From NCBI RefSeq assembly GCF_014207955.1, contig NZ_JACHLK010000008.1, positions 1 to 64,000 on the forward strand: a stretch of 64,000 bases of DNA. The letters are read 5' to 3'. A model generated the notes under the pieces. It made no database searches, was not told where the DNA came from, and saw nothing but the letters and a program-made list of their open reading frames with translations. A program made the position numbers and the translations under genes. Every line of letters begins with the position of its first letter. Position 1 is the first letter of the stretch. Positions 42,006-50,449 of this stretch are shown here, piece by piece. This stretch comes from Acidovorax soli (GTDB lineage: Bacteria > Pseudomonadota > Gammaproteobacteria > Burkholderiales > Burkholderiaceae_C).

Positions 42006-43502
42006 ATGCCTTCCTCCGTCCTGTCCCGGCTGCGCGCCGAATGGGCCCCGGTCAGCATTCCACGTGAACTGCTGGCGGGCGCCGTCGCCACTTTTGCGCT
42101 GATCCCCGAGGTCATCGCCTTTTCCTTTGTCGCGGGGGTGGACCCGTCGGTGGGGCTCTTTGCCTCCTTCGTCATCAGCCTGGTGATCGCCTTCGTGGGC
42201 GGTCGCCCGGCCATGGTCTCGGCCGCGGCCGGCTCCGTCGCCCTGGTGGCGGCGCCGCTGGTGCAGTCGCATGGGCTGCAGTACCTGCTGGCGGCCGGCA
42301 TCCTCGCGGGCCTGGTGCAGCTGGCCTTCGGGCTGCTGCGCATGGGGGTGCTGGTGCGCTTTGTCTCCAGCTCGGTGCGCACCGGGTTCGTCAATGCGCT
42401 GGCCATCCTGATCTTTTCGGCGCAACTGCCGCACCTCTCCGGCGCGGGTGCGGCCACCTGGGCCATGCTGGCACTGGGCCTGGCCACCATCTACGGCCTG
42501 CCCTGGCTGGGCCTGCGGCTGGGCTGGCGCGCGCTCACGGCGATCCCCTCACCGCTGATCTGTGTGGTGCTGCTCACGCTGCTGGCCTCGGGCATGGGCC
42601 TGGCGCTGCCCACGGTGGCGGACCTGGGGCGTCTGCCCGATGCGCTGCCCGCCTTGGGCCTGCCGCAGGTCCCGCTGGCGCTCGACACCCTGCGCATCAT
42701 CGCGCTGCCTGCCCTGGCCATTGCCATGGTGGGCCTGCTCGAATCGGTGCTGACCGCTGCCGTGGTGGACGAGATGACCGACACGCCCAGCTCCAAGAAC
42801 CGCGAATGCGCGGGCCTGGGCGTGGCCAATGTCGCGGCCAGCCTGTTCGGCGGCATTGCGGGCTGCGGCATGATCGGCCAGGCCGTGGGCAACGTGAAGT
42901 ACGGCGGGCGCGGACGCCTGTCCACCTTGTTCGCGGGGGTGTTTCTGCTCATCCTGATGGTGGTGCTCAAGCCCTGGGTGTCGCAGGTGCCTGTGATTGC
43001 GTTGGTGGCCATCATGGTCATGGTGTCGGCCTCCACCTTCGACTGGAAATCACTGGGTGCGTTGGTGCGCCACCCGCGCCTGTCCAGCACCGTGATGCTG
43101 GCCACGGTGGCAGTGACGCTGTTCACGCACAACCTGGCGGCCGGTGTGGCCGTGGGCGTGTTGCTCAGCGGCGTGTTCTTTGCTGCCAAGGTCGCCCGCA
43201 TGCTGCGCGTGAGCGCGCATGACGACGATGCCGCCGGCACGCGCACCTGGCAGGTCACGGGCCAGGTGTTCTTTGCATCGGCCGACGCCTTCATCGACGC
43301 TTTCGACACCCTGGGCGCGCAAGGGCGCGCGGTGTGCATCGACGTGTCGGGTGCGCATTTCTGGGACATCACGGCCGTGGCGGCGCTCGACAAGGTGGTC
43401 GAGCGGCTGCAGCACCATGGCTGCACCGTCGAGGTCACGGGGCTCAACCAGGCCAGCGCCGTGCTGGTGGACCGGCTGGGGGCGGAGCCGCGCGCTGGCT
43501 GA
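42006..43502 (+). CDS. SulP-family anion transporter with STAS domain
   Basis: A 498-residue inner-membrane transporter with about 12 hydrophobic helices (15-400), opening with ELLAGAVATFALIPEVIAFSF and containing LLESVLTAAVVDEMTDTPSSKNRECAGLGVAN, followed by a C-terminal STAS domain (about 410-498, AVCIDVSGAHFWDITAV). Members carry sulphate, bicarbonate or dicarboxylates; no carbonic anhydrase or sulphur genes are adjacent. ATG 42006 is preferred over GTG 41976. Confidence 0.9.
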   Translation: MPSSVLSRLRAEWAPVSIPRELLAGAVATFALIPEVIAFSFVAGVDPSVGLFASFVISLVIAFVGGRPAMVSAAAGSVALVAAPLVQSHGLQYLLAAGILAGLVQLAFGLLRMGVLVRFVSSSVRTGFVNALAILIFSAQLPHLSGAGAATWAMLALGLATIYGLPWLGLRLGWRALTAIPSPLICVVLLTLLASGMGLALPTVADLGRLPDALPALGLPQVPLALDTLRIIALPALAIAMVGLLESVLTAAVVDEMTDTPSSKNRECAGLGVANVAASLFGGIAGCGMIGQAVGNVKYGGRGRLSTLFAGVFLLILMVVLKPWVSQVPVIALVAIMVMVSASTFDWKSLGALVRHPRLSSTVMLATVAVTLFTHNLAAGVAVGVLLSGVFFAAKVARMLRVSAHDDDAAGTRTWQVTGQVFFASADAFIDAFDTLGAQGRAVCIDVSGAHFWDITAVAALDKVVERLQHHGCTVEVTGLNQASAVLVDRLGAEPRAG

Positions 43503-43504
43503 GG

Positions 43505-45376
43505 TCAGGGCGTGGCCTGGACCGCTTCGTGCGCACGGCCTGCCGCCTCGATCCGGCCCAGCACATCCAGCCCGTGCGCATAGCCCTGCTGCACGATCTG
43601 CTCGAAGCGGTTCCACTGCAGCATGCCCACGCGCTCCATGGGCGGGTTGAAGTACAGGTCGGTCAGCTGCTGCGACTGGCGCTGGCGCGACATGCTGTAC
43701 AGGATGGTCACCGTCATCAGGTAGCTGGCCAGCGAGGGCAGCTTGTAGCGCCGCTGCGCGCGCGGGCGCAGCTTGTCGCGCAGCAGGGCCCAGCTGCTGG
43801 GCACATCGTCCAGGTCGATCTGCCGGGGCTTGCGGAAGTTCAGGTCCACCCCGATCACCGTGCCCACGCCGCGCATGCCGCGCATCACGTCCACGGGAAA
43901 ATTGTTGAACGTGCCGCCATCGCACAGCAGGTCGCCCTCATGCACCACGGGCGGCAGCGCACCGGGGATGGAGATGCTGGCCAGCAGCGATTTGACCAGG
44001 CTGCCCTGGCGCACCACCTGCTCGCAGGCGCGGGAGTAGTTGGTGGCCACGCAGTAGTAGTTCTTCCACAGGTCCTCCACCCGGGCCGGAAATCCCACCA
44101 GCCGGCCCACGGCCTGGTCCAGGATGTGGCGCAGGCGCCGGCCCTTGATCAGCGAGAGCATGGGCAGCAGGTTGAAGTCGCCCGTGGGGTTGGTGCGAAA
44201 GGCCTCGCGTGCGTTGGCCATCACCGCCTCCAGCGGCTGGTCCGATGCCACGTAGGCGGCCATCACCGAGCCGATGCTGGTGCCGCCCACGCAGTCGATC
44301 TCCACGCCCTGCTCCAGCAGCGCGCGGTAGACCCCCAGGTGCGCAAAGCCGCGCGCACCGCCGCCGGCCAGCACCAGGCCCACGGCCGTGCGGCTCTGGA
44401 TGCGGGCCAGGCGCGCCATGTCACGCTCCAGCGCCGGGCGCACGTGCACATGGTCGGCCACCGTGCGGCGCGCCAGCCACTGCTCGGTATGGCGCGGGCA
44501 ACGGGCGTCGGCCGGGTGCAGCAGCACCAGGATCTCGGCCGCCTCGGTCAGCGGCGCGCGCTGGGCCAGGCACTGCGCCTCGATGGGGTGGATGGCGGGC
44601 TCGGCCGAGGCATCGGCCAGCAGCAGCAACTCGTCGCAGTGCCGGCTCACGCGGCGTGTCCAGGGCGTGGGCTCGGCGTCGGCCAGCAGCAGCACGAAGT
44701 CGTTGCGTGCCTCGATCTCGTCGAGCAGCATGGCGATGCGCCGGTTGGCCGAGGCATCGGCCCCTTCGCGCTGGGCGATGCCGGGGTCCTGCAGCTCGCG
44801 GTCCACGGTGGCCGAATCCACCACGCGCACCTTGCCCGGGGCGCCGAGCTGGCGCGCGAGCTTCACGGCAAAGCCCTGCAGGTCCACCCCGGCGCTGATG
44901 GGCAAGAGGCCCATGGCCACGGGGCGCTCCATCGCGGGATTGGCCGAGCGCGACTGCAGGCGCTCGATGGCCTGGCGCGTGAGCGCCATGGACAGCTGCG
45001 CGCTGCTGGCCAACAAGGTCTTGAACACCGGCTTGGTCAGCCGCACCAGCACCGAGTCGCGCACCGCCACGACGGTGGCGGCGCGCGGTGCGTCGGTGAA
45101 CAGGCTGATCTCGCCGATGGCCTGGCCGCGCCCCATGTCGGCCACGCGGCGCTGCTGGCCATCGTCGCCGCGCACATAGGCGCGCAGGCGGCCGCTCACG
45201 GTGAGGTACATGGACTCGCCGGGATCGCCCTGGTTCATCAGCGTACCGCCGCCGGGGATCTCCACCCACTCCATATGGGCGCGCAGCAGCTCCAGGGCGT
45301 CGGGCTCCATGCCCTGCAGAAAGCTGCGCAGGTGCTCCATCAGGAGCTGGTTCTGGGTGGCGGTGAAAGGCGACAT
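43505..45376 (-). CDS. Patatin-like phospholipase with cyclic-nucleotide-binding domain (NTE type)
   Basis: A 623-residue protein with an N-terminal cNMP-binding fold (15-130; GESMYLTVSGRLRAY and IGEISLFTDAPRAATVVA), a middle region (150-325) and a patatin domain (332-530) with oxyanion motif GGGARG (338-343), nucleophile Ser367 in GTSIG and the catalytic Asp in DGGTFNN. This is the bacterial neuropathy-target-esterase/RssA-like architecture; it probably hydrolyses phospholipids or lysophospholipids at the membrane. Start ATG 45376 is chosen by homology; upstream residues are low-complexity. Confidence 0.9.
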   Translation of the reverse strand: MSPFTATQNQLLMEHLRSFLQGMEPDALELLRAHMEWVEIPGGGTLMNQGDPGESMYLTVSGRLRAYVRGDDGQQRRVADMGRGQAIGEISLFTDAPRAATVVAVRDSVLVRLTKPVFKTLLASSAQLSMALTRQAIERLQSRSANPAMERPVAMGLLPISAGVDLQGFAVKLARQLGAPGKVRVVDSATVDRELQDPGIAQREGADASANRRIAMLLDEIEARNDFVLLLADAEPTPWTRRVSRHCDELLLLADASAEPAIHPIEAQCLAQRAPLTEAAEILVLLHPADARCPRHTEQWLARRTVADHVHVRPALERDMARLARIQSRTAVGLVLAGGGARGFAHLGVYRALLEQGVEIDCVGGTSIGSVMAAYVASDQPLEAVMANAREAFRTNPTGDFNLLPMLSLIKGRRLRHILDQAVGRLVGFPARVEDLWKNYYCVATNYSRACEQVVRQGSLVKSLLASISIPGALPPVVHEGDLLCDGGTFNNFPVDVMRGMRGVGTVIGVDLNFRKPRQIDLDDVPSSWALLRDKLRPRAQRRYKLPSLASYLMTVTILYSMSRQRQSQQLTDLYFNPPMERVGMLQWNRFEQIVQQGYAHGLDVLGRIEAAGRAHEAVQATP

Positions 45377-45619
45377 GGCGGCGGCAGCAGGGGGATCGGC
45401 CGGCTCCGCGCAGGCGCAGCTTGGGGACCGAGGAGATTCCAGGTGGCTGCGGGCACCCGGCCGGAGGGGCCTGCCCGCAGCGTGCGAAGCCGCGGATTCT
45501 AGGGACGCATCAGCGCGGCGCCCCACCCCATTGGGGTGGTGGGCGCGGCCGGCGTGAACAAATGCACGTTCTGTGCTGAGAACCTGCTGGTGATCCCCAG
45601 CCAGACCCTCAACAGGTTC

Positions 45620-46111
45620 CTACTTCTTTTCCTGCGCCAGGAATTTCGCCAGGTTGCCGGCGGCCGTGCTGCGCACCTTGCGCTTGAGCGAAGGCGACCA
45701 GCCCAGCAGCAGGCCGGGCGTGCCCAGGGCCTGGCGCGACCAGCGCCAGAAGTTGAAGCGGTCGCGGTGCGTGGCGATCAGGCCCTCGGGCGTGAAGGTG
45801 AACGTGCCGTCGATGATGTTGTGCACCTTGCGCCCCGTGGCGCTGAAGAGGTAGTGCGCTTCCCAGTGCGCGCGGCCGGTCTTGTCGTCGGCTTCGATGC
45901 CGCTCGATTCGAGCTTCCAGTGCTCCCGGCCGTTCTTGCTGGTGGCCGTGGCCAGCATGCGCCACATGCCGCCGATCTGCTCGCGCCCCTTGAGCGAGAA
46001 GGCCTCGTCGTCGAAGGTTGCGTCGGGCGCATAGCAGGCCTGCATGGTGGCATGGTCGAGCTGGCCGAAGGCGGTGTAGAAGCGCTGCAGGGTCTGGGCG
46101 TTGGGGTGCAT
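45620..46111 (-). CDS. SnoaL/NTF2-like protein
   Basis: A 163-residue cone-fold protein: FYTAFGQLDHATMQACYAPDATFDDEAF is the typical SnoaL_2 opening and GTFTFTPEGLIATHRDRFNFWRW the closing strands. Function unknown. Probably monocistronic. The 243 bases between its stop and the NTE gene hold no gene; they include a strong hairpin (CCACCCC with GGGGTGG, 45523-45539) without a T tract. Confidence 0.83.
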   Translation of the reverse strand: MHPNAQTLQRFYTAFGQLDHATMQACYAPDATFDDEAFSLKGREQIGGMWRMLATATSKNGREHWKLESSGIEADDKTGRAHWEAHYLFSATGRKVHNIIDGTFTFTPEGLIATHRDRFNFWRWSRQALGTPGLLLGWSPSLKRKVRSTAAGNLAKFLAQEKK

Positions 46112-46199
46112 GGATGGAGGCTCCGTTGGGGCAGTGGCGGGCCGATGCTACACCGGCGTTGTGCAGGCAGTTTGGCGCCTGCGCGACGCGGCCGCAGGC

Positions 46200-46688
46200 T
46201 CAGGTGAGGTAGCCATGCAGGCGCTGCAGTGCATGGGCCACGGTGGCACTGCGCACGGCGGCGCGGTCGCCCGGGAACTGCTGCAGCTCGGTGTACACGG
46301 CGCCATCCACGGCCCAGCCGAACCAGACCGTGCCCACGGGCTTGGAGGGGCTGCCGCCCGTGGGGCCGGCCACGCCCGTGACAGCCACGGCCACCTGCGC
46401 GCGCGAATGGGCCACCGCGCCAGCCGCCATGGCACGGGCCACCGGCTCGCTCACGGCGCCGTGCGCCGCGATCAGCCCGGGCGGCACGCCCAGCAGCTCG
46501 GCCTTGGCCTCGTTGGAGTAGCTCACCAGGCCGCGCTCGAACCACTGGCTCGATCCCGACAGGTCGGTGCAGGCCGCCGCGATCATGCCGCCGGTGCAGC
46601 TCTCGGCCGTGGCCAGCATCTGCCCACGGGCGAGCAGGCGGGCCGCAATGTCGGCGAGCAGGTCGTGCTGGTTTGCCGTACCGCTCAT
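46200..46688 (-). CDS. pncC: Nicotinamide-nucleotide amidase (CinA C-terminal domain)
   Basis: A 162-residue stand-alone CinA-C protein that deamidates NMN to nicotinate mononucleotide in pyridine-nucleotide recycling. Motifs are TAESCTGGMIAAACTDLSGSS, SYSNEAKAELLGV, GAVSEPVARAMAAGA and AVTGVAGPTGG. Its ATG overlaps the pgpA stop (ATGA, 46685-46688), so translation is coupled. Confidence 0.93.
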   Translation of the reverse strand: MSGTANQHDLLADIAARLLARGQMLATAESCTGGMIAAACTDLSGSSQWFERGLVSYSNEAKAELLGVPPGLIAAHGAVSEPVARAMAAGAVAHSRAQVAVAVTGVAGPTGGSPSKPVGTVWFGWAVDGAVYTELQQFPGDRAAVRSATVAHALQRLHGYLT

Positions 46689-47200
46689 TGCCAGAACCTC
46701 CACAGCGCGATCACCAGCAGGGTGCAGAAGGCGGCCACGAAGTCGTCCCACAGAATGCCCCAGCCGCCACGCCAGCCAAAGCCCTTGAACAGGCCATCGG
46801 CCCAGGCCACGGGGCCCGGCTTGGCGGCATCGAAGAAGCGGAACAGCGCAAACGCCACCAACTGCCCCCACCAGCCCATGGGCATGGCCAGCCACAGCAC
46901 CAGCCAGAAGGCCACCACCTCGTCCCAGACGATGTTGCCGGGGTCGGCGATGCCCAGGTTGCGTGCGGCCACCGTGCAGGCCCACCAACCGACCACGGTG
47001 CTGGCGGCGATCAGGATGCCCATGTAGAGGGGGCTCAGCCACTGCTGCAGCGCCAGAAAGGCCAGCCAGGCCCACAGCGTGCCCACGGTACCGGGCGCAA
47101 TGCGCGAGAGGCCAGCACCAAAGCCCAGCGCAATGCAGTGGGCCGGGTGCGAGAACATGAAGGCCGCTGTGGCACGGCGTGGTACAGCGGGGGCAATCAC
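46685..47200 (-). CDS. pgpA: Phosphatidylglycerophosphatase A
   Basis: A 171-residue membrane protein with four hydrophobic segments. The PgpA signature is seen as GLSRIAPGTVGTLWAW and the metal-binding DPGNIVWDEVVAFWL; RFFDAAKPGPVAWAD and WGILWDDFVAA follow. It dephosphorylates PGP to phosphatidylglycerol. The start overlaps the DUF4139 gene stop by 4 bases. The usual upstream partner thiL is absent here. Confidence 0.92.
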   Translation of the reverse strand: MIAPAVPRRATAAFMFSHPAHCIALGFGAGLSRIAPGTVGTLWAWLAFLALQQWLSPLYMGILIAASTVVGWWACTVAARNLGIADPGNIVWDEVVAFWLVLWLAMPMGWWGQLVAFALFRFFDAAKPGPVAWADGLFKGFGWRGGWGILWDDFVAAFCTLLVIALWRFWQ

Positions 47201-48831
47201 TGGCGTTCCTGCAACTGAATATCCTTGGAATAGCGGATGGTGTGTTCGGCGCTGAATTGCGCCGTGGCGCCCGCCGCCAGCGGCTGCTGCCAGGCCACCG
47301 TGCCCGGCGTGCGGTTGAACGCCGCCTCGGCCGGCTGCGGCTGGTAGCGCGACTCGACCTCGATCTTCTCGTTGCGCGAGACCGGCGCGGCATGCAGCAC
47401 CTGCAGCGTGATGCCGGTCTTGTGGCGGTTTTCCACGCTGTAGGCGCGGCGCGTGCGGCGCTCGGTGCGCGAACCGGTGAAGCCCGTGGCGCTGGTCAGG
47501 TCCTGCGGGGCCTCGGCGCGCACGGTGACCAGGTCATCCTTGCCGAACGACAGGCTGGTGCTGCCCGTCGGGGCCGTGCTGGGCGCGCCGAAGTCCAGGC
47601 GCCCGGTGCCGACGAAGGCACCATCGCGGTACAGGCCCACGGCGCCCGCCGGCCACACGCCGGGAGGTGTAGCGACCTCGGCCACCAGGTAGGCCACGTC
47701 TTCCACCGCGGGGGCGGTGCGCGTGAGCAGGGTGGCAGCCGCGCTGTGGTTGCCCAGCGCCAGCGTCACGCGCTGCCCGCTCGAGGGCACGGTGATGCGC
47801 TGGGGCACGGCGAATTCGGTGGCAAAGCCCTTGTCGGTGGTGCTCACCTCGAAGCTGGGCATGGCTTCTTCCGCCATGTCGCGCGATCGTGCCACGGGGG
47901 CAGGCGCTGCCGCAGGCGCCGCCATGGCCATCACCGGGGCGGGGCTTGCCTGGGGCTGGGGGGGCGGCAGCACATCCAGCGTCCAGGGGCGCGGCAGGCG
48001 GCCCTGGGTGGCGCGGCCGGGCTGGCCGGTGGACAGGGTGAGCTGCACGTTGCTCCAGTCCTCGCCACTGTTCTGGGCGACCAGGGCCTGGCGCTCCAGC
48101 AGCACGGTGGATTTGGCCGCATCCAGTGTGGCCCGGTAGCTGGGCTGCCAGCCCGGGCCGCGCACCTGGTAGGACAGGCGCAGCTCGCCCTCGCGCTCGG
48201 CCGCGAGGTTGATGCTGACCGACACCACGCGCGCACGCTGGCTGGCCACGCGGTTGCGCTCGGCCACCAGGGGCTTCAAGGCCAGTTCCAGCGCTTCCTG
48301 CTTGCGCTGGAGCTGGTGGGTGCGCGCCTGTGCGTCCTGACCGGACTTGCGCAGCACCTCGGCCATGGCGGTGATCTGCGCCGGCGTGGGGGCGGACGCA
48401 CGGCCTCCTGGAGCGTCATCGCCGGCAGCCCTGCCGCCCGCCACGCCCTTGAGGTAGCTGTCCACCAGCTGCAGTCCGCCCGATTCGGCCTTCACCGCGG
48501 CAATCTGGTCTTCCAGGTCGCGGATGCGGCCGTCCAGCGGGCTGCTGCAGGCCGGTGCCACGTCGCGGTCTTCGGTGAGCACATTGAACTCGCCCACGCG
48601 CACGCTGGCGTCGGCGTTGATCTGCAGGCTCTGTGCATCCAGCGAGGCGGGCAGGCAGCTGAAGGTGAAGCTGCGCGCACCCGCCGCCACCCTGGCCACG
48701 CGTTCCACGGTGGCGGTGCCGGAATAGACGGTCACGCGCGCGATGCGCGAGCTGCTGGTGTCTTGCGCGAGCGCGCTGCCGGCCGCACCCAGCAGCAGGC
48801 TGGCGCAGAGAGTGGCAACAAGGCGTGTCAT
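47197..48831 (-). CDS. DUF4139 (mucoidy inhibitor A-like) exported protein
   Basis: A 544-residue protein: signal peptide of about 23 residues (SALAQD), an N-terminal DUF4140 segment (RIARVTVYSGTATVERVARV), a coiled coil (about 180-220) and a C-terminal DUF4139 beta domain (LRLSYQVRGPGWQPSYRA ... EDWSNVQLTLSTGQP). Fungal/bacterial MuiA-like proteins have no known reaction. Start ATG 48831 is set by the signal peptide. First gene of a three-gene operon with pgpA and pncC. Confidence 0.85.
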   Translation of the reverse strand: MTRLVATLCASLLLGAAGSALAQDTSSSRIARVTVYSGTATVERVARVAAGARSFTFSCLPASLDAQSLQINADASVRVGEFNVLTEDRDVAPACSSPLDGRIRDLEDQIAAVKAESGGLQLVDSYLKGVAGGRAAGDDAPGGRASAPTPAQITAMAEVLRKSGQDAQARTHQLQRKQEALELALKPLVAERNRVASQRARVVSVSINLAAEREGELRLSYQVRGPGWQPSYRATLDAAKSTVLLERQALVAQNSGEDWSNVQLTLSTGQPGRATQGRLPRPWTLDVLPPPQPQASPAPVMAMAAPAAAPAPVARSRDMAEEAMPSFEVSTTDKGFATEFAVPQRITVPSSGQRVTLALGNHSAAATLLTRTAPAVEDVAYLVAEVATPPGVWPAGAVGLYRDGAFVGTGRLDFGAPSTAPTGSTSLSFGKDDLVTVRAEAPQDLTSATGFTGSRTERRTRRAYSVENRHKTGITLQVLHAAPVSRNEKIEVESRYQPQPAEAAFNRTPGTVAWQQPLAAGATAQFSAEHTIRYSKDIQLQERQ

Positions 48832-49035
48832 GCCGGTGGAAGGGTTCAAGAGATCCTCCTGTGGTGGGGCGCCGATGGCCGGGGCGCGGATTTCCGTGTT
48901 TGTATCCCAAATGTGGTCAGTCATCGGCGGGTGCAGGGCCAGCGGGGTCGCTGCCGAACCGACCTTGGTGGATTCATGGGATTGTCACGCAGCCTTCATA
49001 TGCTGGATGAGCCTTCCATTCTCACTCCAACAAGC

Positions 49036-50442
49036 ATGAAGCATTTTGTTCCCCGTGCCCTGTCCATCGTCGCCCTGGGTTGGGGCATGGTCGCCTGTGG
49101 CGGCTCCGATGACGGGTTCCAGTTTCCGGGTGCCAGCGGCACCAGCCTGCCCTACGAGGTGATGGGCAAGGTGGCCAACGCCGAAAAGACCGAGCTGCGC
49201 AACGGCAGCTACGGCTCTTCCCTGGCTCCTCACCCCACGCTGGAAGGCTACTTCTACGGCCTGAGCGACCGCGGCCCGAACGCCGCCACCGAGCCGACCC
49301 GAACGCCCTCGGGCATCATCTTCATCACGCCGGAATACACGCCCCGCATCGGCCTGTTCAAGCTCACGCCCGAGGGCAAGGCCGAGCTCGTGAGCACCAT
49401 CCTGCTCAAGGACCCCAAAGGCCGCCCCATCACCGGCCTGCCCAACAGCCAATTCGGCGGCACCGGCGAGACGCCCTACAACCTGGACGGCAGCGTCGTC
49501 TCGCTGGACCCCGATGGCGACGGCGTCAAGGGCTTCGACGAAAGCGGCCTGGACTCCGAAGGCCTCGTGGCCCTGAAGGACGGCACGTTCTGGATCAGCG
49601 ATGAGTACGGTCCGCACATCGTGCACTTCGACGCCACGGGCAAGGAGATCGAGCGCATCAACCCCTTTGCGGCCGACCCGCGCAACAAGGCTGGCCGCAC
49701 CCTGCCGGCCGAACTGTCCACGCGCTGGCCCAACCGCGGCATGGAAGGCCTGACCATCACGCCCGACGGCAAGACGCTGGTGGGCATGATGCAGTCCAAC
49801 CTGTACAACCCGACCAGTGCGGTCGGCAGCATCAACCTCACGCGCATCGTCACGGTGAACATCGAGACCGGCGCCACGGCGCAGTACCTGTACCGCCAGG
49901 ATGCGGCCGGCCTGGCCAACTCCGAGATCGTGGCGCTCTCCGCCACCAGCTTCCTGGTGGTCGAGCGCGACACCAAGTTCTACGGCATCGACACGGGCGT
50001 GGTGCGCAAGAACATCTACAAGATCGACCTTGGCCAGGCGACCAACGTGGACCGCTCCAACGCCGCCCTGCGCAGCGCCAACGCCGCGCTCTCGGTGCAC
50101 GCCGCCAACGGTCTGCTGGTGGACGGCAAGACGCTGGAGCTGGTGGTCAAGGATGGCGGCACGGCCGACAACTATGCCGCGGGCTGGGCGCAACTGGCCG
50201 CGCTGGGCATCCGGCCCGTCGCCAAGACCCTGGCCTACGACGCCATCGCCTCGCAGAAGTACCCGCACGACAAGCTCGAAGGCATGTGGGTCATCGACGC
50301 GAACCGCCTGGCCATCCTCAACGACGCCGACTTTGTGATCGCCCCGGACAACCTGGGCGGCATCAAGCAGAAGTACCTGTACGACGGCAAGGCCGACAGC
50401 AACATGCTGTACGTGGTCAAGCCCATCGCACCGCTGTATTGA
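49036..50442 (+). CDS. Esterase-like activity of phytase family lipoprotein
   Basis: A 468-residue exported protein with an apparent lipobox (GMVAC, Cys near residue 20) followed by GGSDD. The body matches the phytase-like esterase domain (PF13449): YGLSDRGPNAATEP, DSEGLVALKDGTFWISDEYGP, RGMEGLTITPDGKTLVG and the C-terminal EGMWVIDANRLAILNDADF. The fold is propeller-like and the family is often found in envelope proteins acting on phosphate or organic esters. The start ATG 49036 is set by the signal sequence; the very long open frame upstream is antisense to the DUF4139 gene. Confidence 0.87.
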   Translation: MKHFVPRALSIVALGWGMVACGGSDDGFQFPGASGTSLPYEVMGKVANAEKTELRNGSYGSSLAPHPTLEGYFYGLSDRGPNAATEPTRTPSGIIFITPEYTPRIGLFKLTPEGKAELVSTILLKDPKGRPITGLPNSQFGGTGETPYNLDGSVVSLDPDGDGVKGFDESGLDSEGLVALKDGTFWISDEYGPHIVHFDATGKEIERINPFAADPRNKAGRTLPAELSTRWPNRGMEGLTITPDGKTLVGMMQSNLYNPTSAVGSINLTRIVTVNIETGATAQYLYRQDAAGLANSEIVALSATSFLVVERDTKFYGIDTGVVRKNIYKIDLGQATNVDRSNAALRSANAALSVHAANGLLVDGKTLELVVKDGGTADNYAAGWAQLAALGIRPVAKTLAYDAIASQKYPHDKLEGMWVIDANRLAILNDADFVIAPDNLGGIKQKYLYDGKADSNMLYVVKPIAPLY

Positions 50443-50449
50443 CCGCGCT

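Noticed and set aside
47179..50442. A 1087-residue frame on the plus strand reaching the phytase-like gene
   Set aside because: Its first 600 residues are antisense to the DUF4139 gene. The real gene starts at 49036 with a lipoprotein signal.
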